64,000 bases of DNA, taken from positions 1-64,000 of the forward strand of contig LXYH01000019.1 in the NCBI GenBank assembly GCA_001650895.1, read 5' to 3'. Shown here piece by piece: positions 62,890 to 64,000 of the stretch. This stretch comes from Rhodobacteraceae bacterium EhC02. GTDB taxonomy: Bacteria > Pseudomonadota > Alphaproteobacteria > Rhodobacterales > Rhodobacteraceae. The position numbers and the translations under genes were made by a program. The notes beneath the pieces are model-generated. The model was not told where the DNA came from. It did not search any database and was given only the letters and a program-made list of their open reading frames with translations. Position 1 is the stretch's first letter. The number at the start of each line of letters is the position of its first letter.

Positions 62890-64000
62890 TCAAATCATAG
62901 CATCGACATGACCGTCAATGACGGTGCCCAACACGGGCAGGTCTTTCAGGCGAACCGGGTCGATGGCAAGCGGGTCTTCGGCCAGAACCACGAAATCGGC
63001 ACGCTTGCCGGTCTCGATGCTGCCGATCTCGGCCTCCAGCTTCAGCGTGCGGGCCGCCCCCATGGTGATGGCGTAAAGCGCCTCGGGCACCGTGATGCGT
63101 TGCGCCGCCCCCAATGTGCGCCCCGACATCGTCAGGCGGTTGACCGCGCACCATGCGGTGAACAGGGGGCCCATCGGCGTGACGGGGGCATCGGAATGGA
63201 TCGCCATGGTCAGCCCCGCATCCAGCGCCGCGCGGCAGGCATCCATGCGCGCGGCACGATCCGGCCCGATGGTCAGCGCGGCATGCTGGTCGCCGAAATA
63301 CCAGATGTGATTGGCAAAAAGGTTCACGCAAACACCCAGTTCGGCCGCACGGGCAAAGAGGGCCGGCCCCATCATCTGCGCATGCTGCAGCACATGGCGG
63401 GCACCGGGCCAGGGATGGGCGCGGGCCGCCGCCGAGAGCGCATCCAGCACGACGGTGCTGGCCTCGTCGCCATTGGTGTGGATATGCATCTGGATGCCCG
63501 CCTGCTGCATCATCGCGCAGGTGGCATGGATCTGCGCGGGCGGCATGTTCCAGATGCCGTTGGGCTGCCCGCCCACGTAACCCGGCCACAGGATGCGCGC
63601 GCTGAACCCCTGGATCGAGCCATCAGTCATCAGCTTGACCGCACCAAATCGCAGCTTGTCATGGTTCACCCGGCGCAGGTCGGCCATCTGGGCGCGCACT
63701 TCTTCGGGGGTGCTGTGCAGGGTCGACACGGCAGGCACGATCCGCACGGGATATTCGGGGCGCACCGTGGCTTGGGCCAGGGCTTCGGCACCCTCTTGCG
63801 TGACCATGGCGAAAAGATCGGTGGCTGTGGTGACACCTGACCGGCGGCAAATCCGCCCGAACGCATCGACATAGGCGCGCTGATGCGAGCGGGTGCGGAA
63901 ATCCATGCCGATGCGGCGCATCACCGGGAACATCGCCGCCATTTCATGCAGCTCGCCGTTGGGTTCCCCGTCGGGCCGGCGCTGAATGCCCTCGACATTG
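62890..64000 (-). CDS. YtcJ-like amidohydrolase, 5' part beyond the window
   Basis: At least 369 codons visible; the frame stays open from 63942 to 64000 and reads NVEGIQRRPDGEPNGELHE upstream of MAAMFPVMRRIG, so the start is outside. It shares RVMMFPVMRR-type, DGSIQGFSARILWPGYVGG and HSDAPVTPMGP blocks with the neighbour. The tandem duplicate pair plus CobW suggests a metal-dependent catabolic unit. Confidence 0.92.
   Translation of the reverse strand, partial: NVEGIQRRPDGEPNGELHEMAAMFPVMRRIGMDFRTRSHQRAYVDAFGRICRRSGVTTATDLFAMVTQEGAEALAQATVRPEYPVRIVPAVSTLHSTPEEVRAQMADLRRVNHDKLRFGAVKLMTDGSIQGFSARILWPGYVGGQPNGIWNMPPAQIHATCAMMQQAGIQMHIHTNGDEASTVVLDALSAAARAHPWPGARHVLQHAQMMGPALFARAAELGVCVNLFANHIWYFGDQHAALTIGPDRAARMDACRAALDAGLTMAIHSDAPVTPMGPLFTAWCAVNRLTMSGRTLGAAQRITVPEALYAITMGAARTLKLEAEIGSIETGKRADFVVLAEDPLAIDPVRLKDLPVLGTVIDGHVDAMI

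Noticed and set aside
1-64000. CRISPR array or phage genes
   Set aside because: No regularly spaced repeats, integrase, capsid or terminase-like sequences were seen.

Overview
The window looks like chromosome of a Rhodobacteraceae (Roseobacter-group) alphaproteobacterium. The basis is the high GC with Cys-poor, Ala/Gly-rich proteins, the TamA-TamB pair, the SPOR lipoprotein/dacC/tmk/holB/tatD backbone run, TRAP transporters, an SqrR/BigR-type regulator and a C-P lyase locus that includes a DUF1045 gene and a hexapeptide transferase. No species can be named from sequence alone.

Positions 1-14.9 kb are accessory DNA, lower in GC and full of IS6-family traces: one intact copy (13773-14589), one copy killed by a single nonsense codon (7664-8478), and three internally deleted relics (41-200, about 4808-4957, about 5186-5527). 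Between them lie a large CheB-CheR-PAS-histidine kinase-receiver-HPt fusion, a TetR/MFS efflux pair with an operator-like inverted repeat, the 3' end of an mcrC restriction gene cut at an IS end, and a photolyase-associated cluster: a photolyase-like protein with apparently swapped domain order, an FAD oxidoreductase, an ICMT/NnrU-like membrane protein, a broken SAM methyltransferase, a FolB-like protein, a PNPOx-like protein and DUF2805. This block stops at the 3' end of a tRNA-Ser(UGA).

Positions 15-28 kb are conserved backbone: SPOR lipoprotein, D,D-carboxypeptidase, dTMP kinase, DNA polymerase III delta', TatD, an MBL hydrolase (a chain of 4-nt overlaps from dacC to the MBL gene apart from one short gap), an AEC transporter, and tamA-tamB.

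Positions 28-41.7 kb are a complete phosphonate (C-P lyase) island. The core operon phnGHIJKLN runs leftward, with phnM and DUF1045 diverging beside it. PhnF and a second, divergent PhnM-like gene run rightward. The uptake operon phnCDEE plus a hexapeptide transferase runs leftward toward phnM2. A palindromic operator and a Pho-box-like element lie between phnG and phnF, and intrinsic terminator-like hairpins bracket phnD.

Positions 41.8-64 kb hold an FAD amine-oxidase-like gene, the yhaO/yhaN nuclease-ATPase pair, and a TRAP transporter/gamma-glutamyltransferase-like/TauE operon. The convergent GntR regulator of that operon appears to share a TTGT-NN-ACAA palindrome with its promoter. After these come an RNA methyltransferase, a PhyH dioxygenase, a Tet-like MFS pump, a Zn-alcohol dehydrogenase and enolase-superfamily pair, an SqrR-like persulfide sensor, a CobW GTPase, and two tandem YtcJ-like amidohydrolases, the last of which runs off the window. 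A 22-nt intergenic element recurs three times just downstream of same-strand genes.
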